From: an uncultured Clostridium sp.
GTDB lineage: Bacteria; Bacillota; Clostridia; Clostridiales; Clostridiaceae
Reading direction: 5' to 3'
Assembly: GCA_900548455.1 (NCBI GenBank)
Contig: URKQ01000037.1
Location: 1-34,331 of the forward strand
DNA: 34,331 nucleotides
The position numbers and the translations under genes were made by a program. Shown piece after piece: positions 34,174 to 34,331 of this stretch. Numbering within the stretch: position 1 is the stretch's first letter; each line of letters opens with the position of its first letter. The notes beneath the pieces are model-generated. The model was not told the origin of the DNA and ran no database searches. It saw nothing but the letters and a program-made list of their open reading frames with translations.

Positions 34174-34331
34174 TATAATCTATGCTAAAAAGTGAATTTA
34201 TAGCTCGTGCAGGACTCTCCTAAGGAGGGTTGAAAGGGAGCTCTGTCCCCTCCGCTTCAAGGAGAGATACTCAAAGGGAACCATAGGGTTCCTTTTGAAA
34301 AAGCTGAATTATCCTAGGCGAATGTATCTGC
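34174..34331 (+). ncRNA. Structured RNA candidate, cut by the window edge
   Basis: From about 34200 the sequence becomes GC-richer and folds well. CTCTCCT (34215-34221) pairs with AGGAGAG (34260-34266). Inside it, GGAGGG (34224-34229) pairs with CCCTCC (34248-34253), with a competing GGGA/TCCC pairing. A 12-bp hairpin, 34271-34282 with 34287-34298, has a 4-base loop. GCAG at 34209 could pair with CTGC at 34328 to close a multibranch. One hairpin pair is G-U on the plus strand and would be C-A on the minus, which favours plus-strand transcription. A TATAAT lies at 34174-34179. I could not assign a family; an intron or mobile-element-associated RNA (group II, HEARO type) or a leader RNA for the next gene are candidates. 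Confidence 0.45.

Larger units (their letters stand above)
33788..34331. other. Gene-free region at the right edge
   Basis: No frame on either strand looks coding here. It holds a terminator (33866-33913), a second hairpin (34051-34069), a small ACTTTG/CAAAGT stem near 33945 and the structured RNA candidate described separately. Confidence 0.6.

Noticed and set aside
34230..34260. T-box antiterminator in the right-edge RNA
   Set aside because: The invariant T-box motif and specifier-loop features are absent.

Overview
The window is low-GC Firmicute DNA. AT-rich intergenic regions, strong AGGAGG-type ribosome sites, occasional TTG starts and the gene repertoire (arginine deiminase pathway, NhaC antiporter, heterodimeric ABC exporter, MerR-methyltransferase fusion) point to an anaerobic Clostridium-like organism. 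I cannot name the species from sequence alone. No CRISPR array, intact insertion sequence, rRNA or tRNA is visible. Most of the window is chromosomal metabolism and transport; the unusual items are regulatory DNA, small RNAs, dispersed short repeats and one broken gene.

Left part (1-9,400, all genes on the minus strand). A CTP synthase gene (pyrG) is cut off inside its glutaminase domain by a junction about 75 bases from the window edge. In front of it, on the plus strand, a consensus promoter and a terminator bracket a possible small RNA of about 105 nt. Next is a complete oligopeptide importer operon in the order oppB-oppC-oppD-oppF-oppA. Then come a short-chain dehydrogenase, a metal-binding-fold protein without its cysteine pair, a DedA membrane protein, and a small CxxC protein lying downstream of arginase.

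Centre-left (9,400-16,700, minus strand). This is an arginine-catabolism block: arcA, arcB (ornithine carbamoyltransferase), arcC, then arginase as a separate unit. Arginine can thus go to ornithine plus carbamoyl phosphate and ATP, or to ornithine plus urea. Upstream of arcA is a MerR-type regulator fused to a SAM methyltransferase, whose promoter has the 19-bp spacer and central dyad typical of MerR control. A threonine-aldolase-like PLP enzyme follows.

Centre (16,700-22,600). A zinc-uptake operon zur-znuA-znuC-znuB has a dyad over its promoter. A metallophosphoesterase (+), a tiny zinc-ribbon protein (-) and a MocR-type regulator (+) follow.

Right part (22,600-34,331). A small HAD protein precedes the high-affinity phosphate operon pstS-pstC-pstA-pstB (+), which has a terminator after pstS. 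Short copies of one ~30-bp repeat lie before pstC and before pstB, and a third lies upstream of zur. Then come an unknown membrane protein, an NhaC antiporter divergent from a small FMN-binding lipoprotein, and an HTH regulator-heterodimeric ABC exporter operon with a palindrome on its -10 box. The last 540 bases carry no gene but hold two terminator-like hairpins, each related to a hairpin elsewhere in the window, and a highly structured RNA candidate that runs off the right edge.
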